Notes: generated by a model not told the origin, from the letters alone. 64,000 nucleotides of DNA from Pirellulaceae bacterium (GCA_028280445.1 JANQLU010000115.1:1-64000), one strand, 5' to 3'. Shown: positions 25,605 to 36,042, counted from the first letter of the stretch. A program made the numbers and translations.

Positions 25605-27314
25605 TTAGCGTCGTCGACGTGAACGGCGCGGTTTTTTTGCATTACGACTTTTTTTCTTGGCCGATGCCGATTCCTGTTTTTTGGTAGTCGGCTCCGACGT
25701 ATCGTTTGAGTCGTCGTTGGATGAATTTTCCAGCCGCTTGTCGGGTGATTGATCGTCGACGCGTTTTTGGGTGCGGCTGCGCGGTGCGGATTTTTTCTTT
25801 TTGCGAGTTTTCTTTGTTGTGGCGTCGCTTTTGAGATCACAGATCTCGTTTTCGGTCAGAGCACTTTCGTCCGATTCTTGCTCGATTTCGAAACATGTGT
25901 CAGTGGAGTCGTCCAAATGATCGGTCGTGTCAACGACATCTGATGTCTCAGCGTCTGACGTACAAGACTGTTTGTCGGCAGCAATTCGCCGAACTTCATC
26001 GATGTCGACTTTGAAAAACGGGTGATCTCGTGGATCGTCGTAGACCGGTGTGGTTGGTGTGTCGACAGGGCCCACTTTGTCGAGCATACCTTTCATTTCC
26101 TCAACGACTTCCTCTTGCGAATCATCCCGGCTGAGAAATTTTTTCATTCGCGAAAGCAAACCGCCTTTGTTTTCTTTTTCAGTCGTCATTTCCGATTTGA
26201 GGGCGACGATTTTGTCTTCGAGCGCCTTTCGTTTACGGGAAATTCTCGCTCGCTCCAACGACAATTCAACTTCGCGACGTCTGGCCATTTCATCCGGTTC
26301 GTCTTTGGGATTTTCGACGACCGGAATGATGGGCGAAAGATTTTTGCTTTTCAAAGAATCTTGTTCGTCGATTACGGAAATCGATGTCGGCGCAATTTCA
26401 TCCGGCTGATCGAGGTCGTCGTTTGGAGCGGAATCTGAGGCTGTCTCGGTTTCAACCGGATGTAAATCTTCGTCGGGTTGTGTCTCAAGGCCGTATTTTT
26501 TAAACAGTTCCGATTTCTGTGATTCCCAAAACTGTTGATTGCTGTTGGCATTTAGATCGTTTGCTGCCAAAGCGGTTTGCGCTGATTTCGGCGCTGATTT
26601 CGGCGCGGATTCCGTATCGTCGGTTATAGCCGCATCGGTAGCAGCCACGTCAGTAACAGCCACGTCAGTAACAGCCACGTCGGTTTCTGTCTTGTCGGTT
26701 GTTTCGGGCGGAGGAGCGTCTGGTTTGTTTTCGTTGCGTGGTTCCTCGGGTGTCGCACGAGCAAAATCATTCAATTCGGTCAGCTGATCTTGTAACCGTT
26801 TGTTTTCGCGGTCCAATTCATCCCGTTGATCGATCACGTTTTGTTTGGCCGTTTGTAATACCGTCATTTCGCGCTGGATTGAGGCACACCGATCTTCGAG
26901 GTCGTCGATTTTGTTTTTGAGGCGTTGGATCTCGGCATGAGATTCGTCCAATTGATCGGCCAATTTGTCTTTGTCCGCTTGGAGCTCTGACTGTTTTTCG
27001 TGGTTCAGCGTAAGTGCCGTTTGCAGTCCGCTGATTTTCGAGGTGGCATCCTTTCGCAATTCAGTGAGCTCGTTTTGAAACGCCTCGAAATCTGGTTTTG
27101 GTTGTTCGTCCAGTTTTTGAATGATTTGGTGGAGCAGGTCGGTCGACGTGCATTGGAAATCTTCGAGCTGTTCGTATTTGGCTTCCAGTTCAAGATGTTT
27201 TTGGAGGCTTTGCTCGACGAGCGTAACAAGTTCGAGCGGGGAATCGGACGATTGCTCCAGATCCGAGTCCTGGTCCGTTTGATTGGTTGAGTTTTTGAGA
27301 CTTTGTTCGGCCAT
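25605..27314 (-). CDS. Large coiled-coil, acidic protein with basic C-terminal tail
   Basis: 569 residues, no signal peptide or TM segment. Residues about 25-195 form a predicted coiled coil (QSELQADKDKLADQLDESHA, DLEDRCASIQREMTVLQTAK). An acidic Asp/Glu/Thr-rich linker (about 200-330) contains VAVTDVAVTDVAATD repeats, encoded by 15-bp tandem DNA units at 26643-26687. A second helical charged segment (about 340-395) follows. The C-terminus is strongly basic (KKSRNAKKPRRSRRRR) and could bind nucleic acid. No known family. The stop codon directly abuts a dispersed repeat that carries a duplicated CTCGCC-TCCCGTTAG unit. Confidence 0.7.
   Translation of the reverse strand: MAEQSLKNSTNQTDQDSDLEQSSDSPLELVTLVEQSLQKHLELEAKYEQLEDFQCTSTDLLHQIIQKLDEQPKPDFEAFQNELTELRKDATSKISGLQTALTLNHEKQSELQADKDKLADQLDESHAEIQRLKNKIDDLEDRCASIQREMTVLQTAKQNVIDQRDELDRENKRLQDQLTELNDFARATPEEPRNENKPDAPPPETTDKTETDVAVTDVAVTDVAATDAAITDDTESAPKSAPKSAQTALAANDLNANSNQQFWESQKSELFKKYGLETQPDEDLHPVETETASDSAPNDDLDQPDEIAPTSISVIDEQDSLKSKNLSPIIPVVENPKDEPDEMARRREVELSLERARISRKRKALEDKIVALKSEMTTEKENKGGLLSRMKKFLSRDDSQEEVVEEMKGMLDKVGPVDTPTTPVYDDPRDHPFFKVDIDEVRRIAADKQSCTSDAETSDVVDTTDHLDDSTDTCFEIEQESDESALTENEICDLKSDATTKKTRKKKKSAPRSRTQKRVDDQSPDKRLENSSNDDSNDTSEPTTKKQESASAKKKSRNAKKPRRSRRRR
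26643..26687. repeat. Three 15-bp tandem units inside the coiled-coil gene
   Basis: AGCCACGTCAGTAAC occurs twice in perfect copy, then AGCCACGTCGGTTTC. It encodes VTDVA repeats in frame, and may vary in number between strains. Confidence 0.9.
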
Positions 27315-27571
27315 TGTATTGTTTGAGCGAGCGTGGGGTGGGTCGATTGCCGTATGTTTTGTCGAGTGAAGGTATATACGTCGTCAGAATGTTGAAGTCA
27401 AAAAAACGAGGTGGGATTCTCCCGACAATCGGGATAATTCCAGTTGGAATGCCGCTTGTGTGTCACTTAACCCATTTCTGACTCTGTCAAGCCGAGGTGG
27501 ATTCTGCGAAATGTTGCTTTAAAATGGCTGGTTATTGAATATCTGGAACACCATAAAGCAAAGGAATTGAT

Positions 27572-30500
27572 TTGGTGTCTACTCGTCCTTTTGTGCATTT
27601 GCATTGCCACAGTCATTACAGTTTGCTCGACGGCGCCGGGGCTATTGATAAATTGGTCAGTCGGGCTGTCGAATACAACATGAACGCGTTGGCGTTGACC
27701 GATCACGGCAATCTGCACGGCGCGTTGCAGTTCTACAAAAGCTGTCGAAAAAATGGAATTAATCCGATCATTGGCTACGAGGCTTATGTCGCGCCGGAAA
27801 GCCGCACCAAGAAAGGACAAGCGGGTCGCGAAAACAGTTTCCACTTGACCTTGTTGTGTCAAAATCGAACGGGATTCAATAACCTGGTCAAATTGGCGTC
27901 GATGGCCAGCCTCGAGGGGTTTTATTTTAAACCGCGAATCGATAAAGAGATTCTCGAAGCCCATAGCGAAGGTATCATTTGTCTGAGCGGTTGTGTTTCG
28001 AGTGAATTCAACCGCACGATCTTGCGCGGCGAAGATCATTTTGATAAAGCGGAAGAAGTCGCCAAGTGGTTTCACAGTATTTTTGGCGATCGTTATTTCA
28101 TCGAGATCATGAACAACGGCGTCGAGATCCAGCAAATCGCACTGGAAGGATCGGTTGACATTGCCAATCGGCTCGGCTTGCCTTTAGTCGCGACCAGCGA
28201 CTGTCACTACGTTGATCCCGAAGACGCCGAAGCACAGGATGTGATGCTCTGTATCAATACGGGCAAGTTTCGCACGGATACCAACCGGATGCGGATGGAT
28301 GGCAGGCAATATTATTTGCGCAGCCAAGACGAGATGTATGCAAAATTTCCGGGGCTGGAAAGCGCGGTTGCCAGGAGCCAGGAAATTGCCGATTCGGTCG
28401 ATATCGAAATCGAACTTGGACAACGACATTTTCCAGTTTTCGAAGGTCCTCCGGAGAAAACGGCCGAAGAGCTGTTGTTCGAGCTTTGTGTTCAGGGTCT
28501 GAAAGAGCGCTACGCTGGTAACGAAGAGATGTTACCCGGTGGTGAGTTGTCAGAAGTTGTTCGCCAGCGGTTGGATCGCGAATTGGGCGTGATCAACAAA
28601 TTCGGATTTCCAAATTATTTTTTGATCGTTTGGGATTTTGTTCGTGAGGCGCGAGATCGCGGGATTCCTGCGACCGCCCGGGGCAGTGGTGTCGGTGCTC
28701 TGGTTTGTTACGCGCTGTACCTCAGTCATGTTTGCCCGATCAAATACGATTTGCTGTTCGAGCGGTTTTTGGATGACAACCGGGCCGAAGCCCCCGATAT
28801 CGACATTGATTTTTGCAAACAGCGTCGCGGCGAAATCATTGACTATGTCAAGGAAAAATACGGGGAAGACAACGTCGCTCAAATTGGAACGTTTGGCACG
28901 TTGGCGGCCAAAGCGGCGATTCGTGATGTTGGCCGCGTACTCGGTTTGCCATTGGGACGGGTCAGTCAAATCACGGCTCTGGTCCCCGATCGGCCCAAAG
29001 TCAAAATCAAAGATGCATTGGAAGAAAGCGACGAGTTACGCAAGATCTATCAAACCGAAAGTGAGATTCGGGAACTGATCGATTTGGCAAAAAAACTCGA
29101 AGGCCTGGCGCGCAACGTCGGTACTCATGCAGCAGCTGTCGTGATTGGCGACCAGCCGCTGACCGAGTATTTGCCTTTGGGCCGCGTGTCGGGCAAGGAA
29201 GACATCATTACCCAATGGGCGATGGAAGACGTCGAAGACGCCGGCCTATTGAAAATGGACTTCCTGGGACTTCGCAATTTGACAGTATTGAGTAATGCGG
29301 TCGAAATTATTGAACGGACCACGGGCGAGCAACTGGATCTGCACCGATTGCCGCTGGACGATGTTAAAACATTTGAACTTTTGCAACGTGGAGAATCCAA
29401 GGGAGTTTTCCAACTCGAAGGCGGTGGCATTCGCGACTTGTTGCAGAAAATGAAACCCGACCATTTTCGCGATATCATCGCGACCGCGGCTTTGTACCGT
29501 CCCGGCCCTCTCGAGGGAGGAATGGTTCAGCAATACATCGACGTGAAACACGGTCGAAAATCTGCAACCTATCAACACGAGGTGATGGAAGAGGTTCTGG
29601 CGGAAACGCACGGCGTCATGGTGTACCAGGAACAGGTGATGCGGATTTTAAATCGCCTGGGCGGTATTCAATTGCGCGAAGCGTACACTTGCATCAAAGC
29701 GATCAGCAAAAAGAAAGAAGACATCATTGCCAAAAACCACGAGCAGTTTATCACGGGCTCGGTTGCCAATGGCATGTCAAAAACCAACGCCGAAAATCTT
29801 TGGCAAATGATTTTGAAATTTGCCGGCTATGGATTCAATAAATCGCATTCGACGGCTTATGCGCTGATCGCTTACCAGACCGCTTATTTGAAAACGCATT
29901 ACCCCGTCGAGTTTATGGCGGCGTTGTTGACGGGCGATATCCCCCATCGGAATTTTCTGCGAAAGGACTCGCTCATCGAACATCTCGAAGATTCTCAGCG
30001 AATGGGAATCGAAATAGTTCCGTCTAGTATCAATGTTTCGCATCCGTTGTTCCATGTGGCCGATGGCAAGATTTTGTTCGGTTTAACCGCCATCAAAGGG
30101 TGTGGGCAAACGGCTGCCGAAGCGTTGACGGCCGAGCGCGACCAAAATGGTCCGTTTACTGATATTTTTGATTTTTGCGAACGCGTTCCGGCTTCGGATT
30201 GCCCGCGTTCGACGATTGAATGTTTGATCAAGTCGGGAGCCATGGATTGCTTTGGTGCCCGTCGATCCCAATTGTTAGCGGTCGTCGATCAGGCCATTCA
30301 ACAAGGAGCATCGTTGTTGGCCGACAAGAAAAGCGGTCAAAAAAATCTGTTTGCCGAATTCGAGTCGGAAGCCGAGACCGAAGACAACGGCGTGACGCTG
30401 CCAGATATGGAGGAACAGCCGCAAAATGAGTTGTTGGCCGCCGAAAAAGAAGTCCTCGGATACTATCTTTCCAGCCACCCGCTCGAAGGCTTTCGCCAAA

Positions 30501-31069
30501 AACTAATTCAATTTTGTTCTCATACAACGAGTCAGACTGGGCGATTGGAAAATCGTCAAAAAGTGACGATGGGCGGCTTGATATCGTCGATCAAACATTC
30601 CAATGTTCGTCGGGCGCAAACACCTGATGCACCGACGCGCTATGTGATGTTTGATCTGGAAGATTTCGAAGGCAATATCCGCTGCATTCAATGGCCTTCG
30701 GAGTTTGCGGAACAGGGGCATTGGGTTGTGGCCGATGCGATTGTCGCGATTCAAGGAACAGTTGATCGACGAGGTGATGAGCCCAATCTGGTGGTCGACA
30801 AAATCATGCCGCTGGAACAACTCGAGGACGCATTGACATCGGGTGTTCGTGTGTGCCTCAACGGTTCGTCGGATGAGGCAACACTGGCAAAAGTAAAAGA
30901 GATCATACGCGGATACCCCGGTCGCATGGAGTTGCAGTTGGAAATGGATCTGGACATCGGATATCGCGTTCAATTGGCCTGCCACAAATTTAAAGTTGAT
31001 GTGAATCAAGAATTGTTGGACCGAATTCGTGATTTACTGGGACCGGATGGTTATCAGATGATTGTTTAG
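27572..31069 (+). CDS. dnaE: DNA polymerase III subunit alpha
   Basis: 1165 residues, the replicative polymerase. The N-terminal PHP domain has HLHCHSHYSLLDGA (about 8-21) and LTDHGNLHG. The palm has the catalytic PDIDIDF motif (about 407-413), and the GSGVGALVCYAL and GTFGTLAAKAAIRDVGR blocks are complete. GVMVYQEQVM and FNKSHSTAYAL follow. The C-terminal OB domain lies at about 1000-1080. It starts at TTG 27572 or GTG 27575, with AAGGA at 27561-27565 giving 6- or 9-nt spacing. It lies alone, divergent from the coiled-coil gene. Confidence 0.97.
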   Translation: MVSTRPFVHLHCHSHYSLLDGAGAIDKLVSRAVEYNMNALALTDHGNLHGALQFYKSCRKNGINPIIGYEAYVAPESRTKKGQAGRENSFHLTLLCQNRTGFNNLVKLASMASLEGFYFKPRIDKEILEAHSEGIICLSGCVSSEFNRTILRGEDHFDKAEEVAKWFHSIFGDRYFIEIMNNGVEIQQIALEGSVDIANRLGLPLVATSDCHYVDPEDAEAQDVMLCINTGKFRTDTNRMRMDGRQYYLRSQDEMYAKFPGLESAVARSQEIADSVDIEIELGQRHFPVFEGPPEKTAEELLFELCVQGLKERYAGNEEMLPGGELSEVVRQRLDRELGVINKFGFPNYFLIVWDFVREARDRGIPATARGSGVGALVCYALYLSHVCPIKYDLLFERFLDDNRAEAPDIDIDFCKQRRGEIIDYVKEKYGEDNVAQIGTFGTLAAKAAIRDVGRVLGLPLGRVSQITALVPDRPKVKIKDALEESDELRKIYQTESEIRELIDLAKKLEGLARNVGTHAAAVVIGDQPLTEYLPLGRVSGKEDIITQWAMEDVEDAGLLKMDFLGLRNLTVLSNAVEIIERTTGEQLDLHRLPLDDVKTFELLQRGESKGVFQLEGGGIRDLLQKMKPDHFRDIIATAALYRPGPLEGGMVQQYIDVKHGRKSATYQHEVMEEVLAETHGVMVYQEQVMRILNRLGGIQLREAYTCIKAISKKKEDIIAKNHEQFITGSVANGMSKTNAENLWQMILKFAGYGFNKSHSTAYALIAYQTAYLKTHYPVEFMAALLTGDIPHRNFLRKDSLIEHLEDSQRMGIEIVPSSINVSHPLFHVADGKILFGLTAIKGCGQTAAEALTAERDQNGPFTDIFDFCERVPASDCPRSTIECLIKSGAMDCFGARRSQLLAVVDQAIQQGASLLADKKSGQKNLFAEFESEAETEDNGVTLPDMEEQPQNELLAAEKEVLGYYLSSHPLEGFRQKLIQFCSHTTSQTGRLENRQKVTMGGLISSIKHSNVRRAQTPDAPTRYVMFDLEDFEGNIRCIQWPSEFAEQGHWVVADAIVAIQGTVDRRGDEPNLVVDKIMPLEQLEDALTSGVRVCLNGSSDEATLAKVKEIIRGYPGRMELQLEMDLDIGYRVQLACHKFKVDVNQELLDRIRDLLGPDGYQMIV

Positions 31070-31167
31070 TTGTTTGGCCTCGTTAAACACATTTTGCAGG
31101 CACTGCACATTCTGGACCTGGCCACGGCTACCAACCAGTGGAATGATTGACGTAACGAGTAAATGAA

Positions 31168-31596
31168 ATGATGAACCGAAAGTTTTGGCTGACGTTCCTG
31201 CTACGCGTGGGAGGTTTTGGATTGTTGCTGGCCACTTTCGCCATTTTTTTGCCGGTTGATATGATGGCCAACATTCACCGCTGGTTGGGTGTTGGGGAGT
31301 TTCCTCACGGTCCGATTACCGTTTACCTGGCGCGTTCAACTTCGGCGCTGTACGCTATGCACGGTGCGGTCATGTTGTTGGTTTCAATCGATGTCATTAA
31401 GTATTTTCGATTCGTTCAGTTGTTAGGTTGGCTCCACGCGATATTTGGCATCGTCATTTTTTTCACCGGGCTACTTGCTCCGTTGCCTTGGTATTGGGTT
31501 GCAACAGAAGGCCCGCCCGTCGTTGGGGTGGGTGTTTTGCTGTTGGTTCTGGCCCGCAAACCCATCGAACAATCTGACAAAACAACCAAAAAATGA
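31168..31596 (+). CDS. Small four-TM membrane protein
   Basis: 142 residues (adjacent ATGs at 31168 and 31171). Four hydrophobic segments, about residues 8-27, 52-72, 78-100 and 108-128, with a short charged C-terminus (ARKPIEQSDKTTKK). No conserved motif that I recognise. It follows dnaE by about 100 nt on the same strand, so co-transcription is possible. Confidence 0.65.
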   Translation: MMNRKFWLTFLLRVGGFGLLLATFAIFLPVDMMANIHRWLGVGEFPHGPITVYLARSTSALYAMHGAVMLLVSIDVIKYFRFVQLLGWLHAIFGIVIFFTGLLAPLPWYWVATEGPPVVGVGVLLLVLARKPIEQSDKTTKK

Positions 31597-31875
31597 CTGT
31601 CGATTGTCTGGCCAACTAACTTCATCGGCGACGAACGTTTTGATTGGAAACTGAACTGCGTTGGAGCGAATTGAAAACTCCACTTGGGGCAAGCTCTCAA
31701 AACTAACTCCCTAAAGGAGTGGATTCGTTCATGTTGTTCGGGTTATATCGATTTGGCGTGGGGAATTGTTTCCCAATCGCTTGCGAAGCATTTTAAAGGA
31801 AGTTTCACGGGGTTGATCGAGCTAAGTTTTTAAAACTGATTCGCGGATCTATATCAGAAAAAAATTTCCAGTCTC

Positions 31876-33618
31876 GTGTCTGACCCAAGTACTAATTCCG
31901 ATTTTAATCTGGAGTCGCCATTTCAGATGCCGTTGTTGTCAAGTCCCAACGTGGACTTGTTTCAAAGTCTGTTTGAACGCAACCAGATGGCAATCGCGAT
32001 CGTTTCCTCTGCTGATTTGCGGGTTCTGAAAGCCAACGATTCGTTCGTCAAACTTCTGGAAATTGACGATGAAGCTCTCAATGAGCTGGAGCTCAAGCCT
32101 TATCTGGTGACTGGCGATCACAAAACGAAATTTCTTGAGAGTGTCGAAAAAATTCGTGCTTCCGAGGAAAAATCATTCACACTTGAGCATCGTTATCAGA
32201 CAAAACGCGGCCGGATTCTGGATGCCGTAACCAATGGTGATGGATTGGACGGTGACAGGATCGTCATTGTTGTCCAGGACATTACGGATCGAATCCAGCA
32301 GGAAATCGAAGCGACTCAGCTGGCAAACTATGACGAATTGACCAAGCTCCCAAATCGCCGAATGTTTACATCGGAATTGGAACGGCAGCTGGAAATCGCG
32401 CTGAACGAGGATTCCAGCAGTTTGGGTGTCATGTTTCTGGATTTGGATGGATTCAAAGAAATCAATGATACGCTTGGCCACGAAGCGGGTGACGAGTTGT
32501 TGATCGAGGTCGCCAAACGACTGAGAAAGGCACTTCGTAAAGGCGATTTTATTTCACGATTTGCGGGTGATGAATTCGCGGTGATCAACTGCAACAGCAA
32601 CAGTTTCAATACCGCCGAGACAGCACAACGTTTGATTGATGCGATCGCACAACCGATCACGATTTCCGGGTTTCCCGTAACCTGCTCAGTCAGCATCGGA
32701 TTGTCGGCGTTTCCCGAAGATGGAAACAACGGACCCGAATTGTTGCGTCGCGCAGATATCGCGATGTACGAAGCGAAAAGAAACCGCAAAGGATTTTCGT
32801 GCTTTAGTGCCGAAGACAACAAACGCATTCGAGATCGAGTTCTGTTGCGCAACGATCTGGAGCGAGCCCTCGAAGAAGATTCGGATGAAATCCAGGTTTA
32901 TTACCAACCCCGCGTCAACTTGAGCGACAATTCCATTCAGGTCGTCGAAGCGCTGGCTCGCTGGCGTCATCCGGAACGCGGTTTTGTGTCGCCCGAGTTG
33001 TTTATTTCGATCGCCGAAGAAACAACTTTGATTCACAGTTTTGGCAAATGTATTCTGGACAAAGTTTGTCGGCAACTCAAATCGTGGCATGAGCGAGGTA
33101 TTGAACTGCGAGTTGCATTTAATCTTGCGGCGAAAGAACTGGAAAGGTTCGATATCTACCAACAGATCGAAGCAGCATTGAACAAATATGAAGTTCGCGG
33201 CAAGTGGTTGGAAATCGAAATTACGGAAACTGCTTCGATGAAGGACATCAATCGTAGTGTTCGATTTATGAGCAAGCTCAAAACGTTGGGTGTCCATCTG
33301 GCCATTGACGATTTTGGGACAGGGTATTCGTCGTTGACGGCATTAAAACAGCTGCCAGCGGATACGATCAAAATCGATCAAGAATTTATCCAGTTGCTGA
33401 TCGAGGAAGTCGATTTTTGTTCGCCCGATGCCGACATCGTCAGGGCGATTGTTACATTGGCCGACAGCTTCCACATGTCGACTGTCGCCGAAGGAGTTGA
33501 GACCCAGGCCCAAGCTGAATTTTTGGCGCAACTGGGCTGTGAATTCGCACAAGGTTATTACTACAACCCGCCGATGCCGCCGGCCAACCTCGAATTGCTG
33601 TTGAGCAAAAAATCTTAA
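31876..33618 (+). CDS. PAS-GGDEF-EAL cyclic-di-GMP protein
   Basis: 580 residues, no TM segment, so probably a cytosolic sensor. The PAS domain spans about 25-140. The GGDEF domain (148-310) has AGDEF at 230-234 and the inhibitory I-site RKGD at 221-224, five residues upstream, so diguanylate cyclase activity is plausible. The EAL domain (330-575) keeps VEALARW (358-360), the ITETAS Glu451, DDFGTGYSS (478-486) and KIDQEF with Lys499, all needed for phosphodiesterase activity. The GTG at 31876 lacks a clear ribosome site. An ATG at 31927 would shorten it by 17 residues. Confidence 0.93.
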   Translation: MSDPSTNSDFNLESPFQMPLLSSPNVDLFQSLFERNQMAIAIVSSADLRVLKANDSFVKLLEIDDEALNELELKPYLVTGDHKTKFLESVEKIRASEEKSFTLEHRYQTKRGRILDAVTNGDGLDGDRIVIVVQDITDRIQQEIEATQLANYDELTKLPNRRMFTSELERQLEIALNEDSSSLGVMFLDLDGFKEINDTLGHEAGDELLIEVAKRLRKALRKGDFISRFAGDEFAVINCNSNSFNTAETAQRLIDAIAQPITISGFPVTCSVSIGLSAFPEDGNNGPELLRRADIAMYEAKRNRKGFSCFSAEDNKRIRDRVLLRNDLERALEEDSDEIQVYYQPRVNLSDNSIQVVEALARWRHPERGFVSPELFISIAEETTLIHSFGKCILDKVCRQLKSWHERGIELRVAFNLAAKELERFDIYQQIEAALNKYEVRGKWLEIEITETASMKDINRSVRFMSKLKTLGVHLAIDDFGTGYSSLTALKQLPADTIKIDQEFIQLLIEEVDFCSPDADIVRAIVTLADSFHMSTVAEGVETQAQAEFLAQLGCEFAQGYYYNPPMPPANLELLLSKKS

Positions 33619-33621
33619 TTG

Positions 33622-36042
33622 CTAGGTGTCGTGTTTTTCTTTGGTGTCGTCGAGCCACAGGTCCGTGCTTTGTGAATCGATGCGACGACAGGTTTCTTCG
33701 AGCTGGTCAGCGATTTCTCCAAGTTCATCTTGCCATTGTTGCTGATCAATATCAGGCGGACATAGTTGTGCGAATTCATCGATCAGCAATACCATTCGCA
33801 GCAAATGGCGAAAGATCATTCCTTCCTGCTTTTGCAATTTGTTGCTCGTAATGTATTTGTCGAAATCTCCGTTGTATTTCAAAACTTCGCCAGCCACCCA
33901 ACAGGGCCAAACTCGGACATCGCGTACGTTAGGAAAATCATGTTCGAACAAACGGTGCAGTTTGTGAGCCAGTGACAACACATAAACTCGCTCGTCTTCG
34001 TCATACCATCCAGGTTTTTCGTCGTCGGTCGATTCGTCACCGCCAATTTCTTCGGCCGTGGCCAGACCGAGTTTCAGAAGTTGCGAATCGATTCGCTCGG
34101 TCGCCAACGGGCCCGCCGGCAGTTCTTCGTGAGGAGGAACGCGGACAGTGCGCCCGAGTGATCGCGGCAACTCCAACAGACTTTCCATGGCCTGAATTCG
34201 TTCCTCACGATTGGCGATACCCAAATGATTCATCAAAAACAGACCGTATAGCGGATGTACACCGCGGAGCCCCAGTAAATCGGCCATTCGATCAGTGGGG
34301 GTCGCCGTGATTGGTCGGTAATTGGCCACCGGATCGTTTGTCGGTGCGGGAGTAGCCGGTGGTTTTTTTGTTTCCACTTGTTTTGGTTGTCGGCTTTTTT
34401 GCCCGAGGTCCAACTGTAGCGTTTTAGCCACGGGTGTCTCGGCTCGTTGTTGATTCTCTTGTTCGCCGTCGGATTCTTGCAGTGCGGACGATGGCGCTGC
34501 TAAATCGGGTTTGGGATCGAGTCGCAGATAGTCAGCTCGGTGAAGCGCAATCAGCATTTCATTCAAATTTTTTTGAGCACGTTTTGAATCTTTTTCTTCG
34601 AGCAACCGTTTTCCAACGAGTTGGCGGATCGGTTCGACTTCGGGCGAAATATCCAGCATGTAAACGAGCAATCGCCACGGCAAGGCACCACGGCTGGCCA
34701 AATCAGCCGGTTGTGCTTCGACTAATTGTTGGAACTGGGTTTCATTCCAATATTGAACACCCTCGCGTCGTTTCGGCTGTTTTTTCTTCAACTGCTTTTT
34801 AGCTTTGAGCAGACCGGGGTCTTTGGTGTCGGCGGGAATTGAATCGAATTTTTCTTGCCAGCGAAGAATTTTGACGTCGTCTTCGTGGGCCAACGCGTAA
34901 ACAAACCCTTGGTCGTCGTATTGCGGTCGGCCCGCGCGTCCGAACATTTGATGTGCGCTGCTGGGCTCGATGATTTTCATTTTCCCAGGAGGGCCTTTTA
35001 GCAGAATTGGCAGGACAATGCTGCGAGCGGGCAGATTGATTCCAGCGGCCAGTGTTTCAGTACAAACGCAAAACGACAACAGTTTTTGTTGAAACAGTTC
35101 TTCGACAACGCGACGGTATTTGGGCAAGACGCCAGCGTGGTGAACGCCGATACCTCGCATCAGAATTTGCTTCAATTTCGGGCCTGCGCCGGTCGAAAAA
35201 TCAAACGCTTCGAGTTGTTGCGCGATCTGTTTTTGCTGTATATCGGTGACTACTTTTTTGCCTTTTAATGTTTCCGCTGTTGTCCAACACTGCTCTCGGT
35301 TGAAGCAGAAAATCAAAGCCGGAGTTCGACGCGCGTCGTCGTCACCTTTGACCATTTCTTCGACGAATTCAGGTAGCAAGGCATCGCCAACCCATTGGAA
35401 TGACAGAGGCACTTTCCGTTGGTGGCTTTCTACGAGTTTTAATTTTCGATGATGTTTGTGATCGAGCCAATTGGCAAATGGAAGCGAGTTTCCAACGGTG
35501 GCCGACAACAACAATGTGCGGACCTGTTTCGGTAATAGCCCGAGTCCGAATTCCCAAACGATTCCGCGCGAGGAATCGTTGAAGCTGTGGAATTCGTCCA
35601 TCACGACCGCCCATACGTCGGAAAAATCAAACGCTTCGCGATGCAGTAATCGATTCAACAAGATTTCGGCAACGACCACCAGAATTTTGGCATCCGGATT
35701 GACTTTGCGATTACCGGTGACCAATCCCACATCGTTTTCAGAAAAACCCCAGCGGACGGCCGCCTGTTGCAGCTCTCGAAATTTTTGATCGGTCAACGCG
35801 ATGAGCGGCGTTGTGTAGTAAGCGGTTTTGCCCAGACGCAACGCTTCGTAAACGGCGGCTTCGGCGATCAGTGTTTTTCCTGTCCCGGTTGGTGCGCAAA
35901 CCAGAACACCCTGCTCTTCGGTAAACCATGCCAACAACGCTTCTTCTTGAACGGGATAAGGATCAAATTCCAGCAAGTCGAAATAGTCGTTCGCGATTTG
36001 ATCTCGTTGCTGCTGATTAGACAAAGTTTGTTCCACGGGCAT
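33622..36042 (-). CDS. Ski2-like DEAD/DEAH-box RNA helicase
   Basis: 806 residues. Motif I APTGTGKT (50-57), motif II DEFH (about 150), motif III LLSATVGN, motif IV-V region GVHHAGVLPKYRRVVEELFQ and CTETLAAGINLPARSIVLP, motif VI QMFGRAGRPQYDD. The motifs place it near Ski2/Mtr4/Brr2-like superfamily 2 helicases. After about residue 430 follows a Lys-rich segment, a Gln/Pro-rich linker (515-565) and a helical C-terminal domain not recognised. Bacterial members are thought to unwind RNA; substrate here unknown. Convergent with the cyclic-di-GMP gene, 3 nt apart. Confidence 0.9.
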   Translation of the reverse strand: MPVEQTLSNQQQRDQIANDYFDLLEFDPYPVQEEALLAWFTEEQGVLVCAPTGTGKTLIAEAAVYEALRLGKTAYYTTPLIALTDQKFRELQQAAVRWGFSENDVGLVTGNRKVNPDAKILVVVAEILLNRLLHREAFDFSDVWAVVMDEFHSFNDSSRGIVWEFGLGLLPKQVRTLLLSATVGNSLPFANWLDHKHHRKLKLVESHQRKVPLSFQWVGDALLPEFVEEMVKGDDDARRTPALIFCFNREQCWTTAETLKGKKVVTDIQQKQIAQQLEAFDFSTGAGPKLKQILMRGIGVHHAGVLPKYRRVVEELFQQKLLSFCVCTETLAAGINLPARSIVLPILLKGPPGKMKIIEPSSAHQMFGRAGRPQYDDQGFVYALAHEDDVKILRWQEKFDSIPADTKDPGLLKAKKQLKKKQPKRREGVQYWNETQFQQLVEAQPADLASRGALPWRLLVYMLDISPEVEPIRQLVGKRLLEEKDSKRAQKNLNEMLIALHRADYLRLDPKPDLAAPSSALQESDGEQENQQRAETPVAKTLQLDLGQKSRQPKQVETKKPPATPAPTNDPVANYRPITATPTDRMADLLGLRGVHPLYGLFLMNHLGIANREERIQAMESLLELPRSLGRTVRVPPHEELPAGPLATERIDSQLLKLGLATAEEIGGDESTDDEKPGWYDEDERVYVLSLAHKLHRLFEHDFPNVRDVRVWPCWVAGEVLKYNGDFDKYITSNKLQKQEGMIFRHLLRMVLLIDEFAQLCPPDIDQQQWQDELGEIADQLEETCRRIDSQSTDLWLDDTKEKHDT

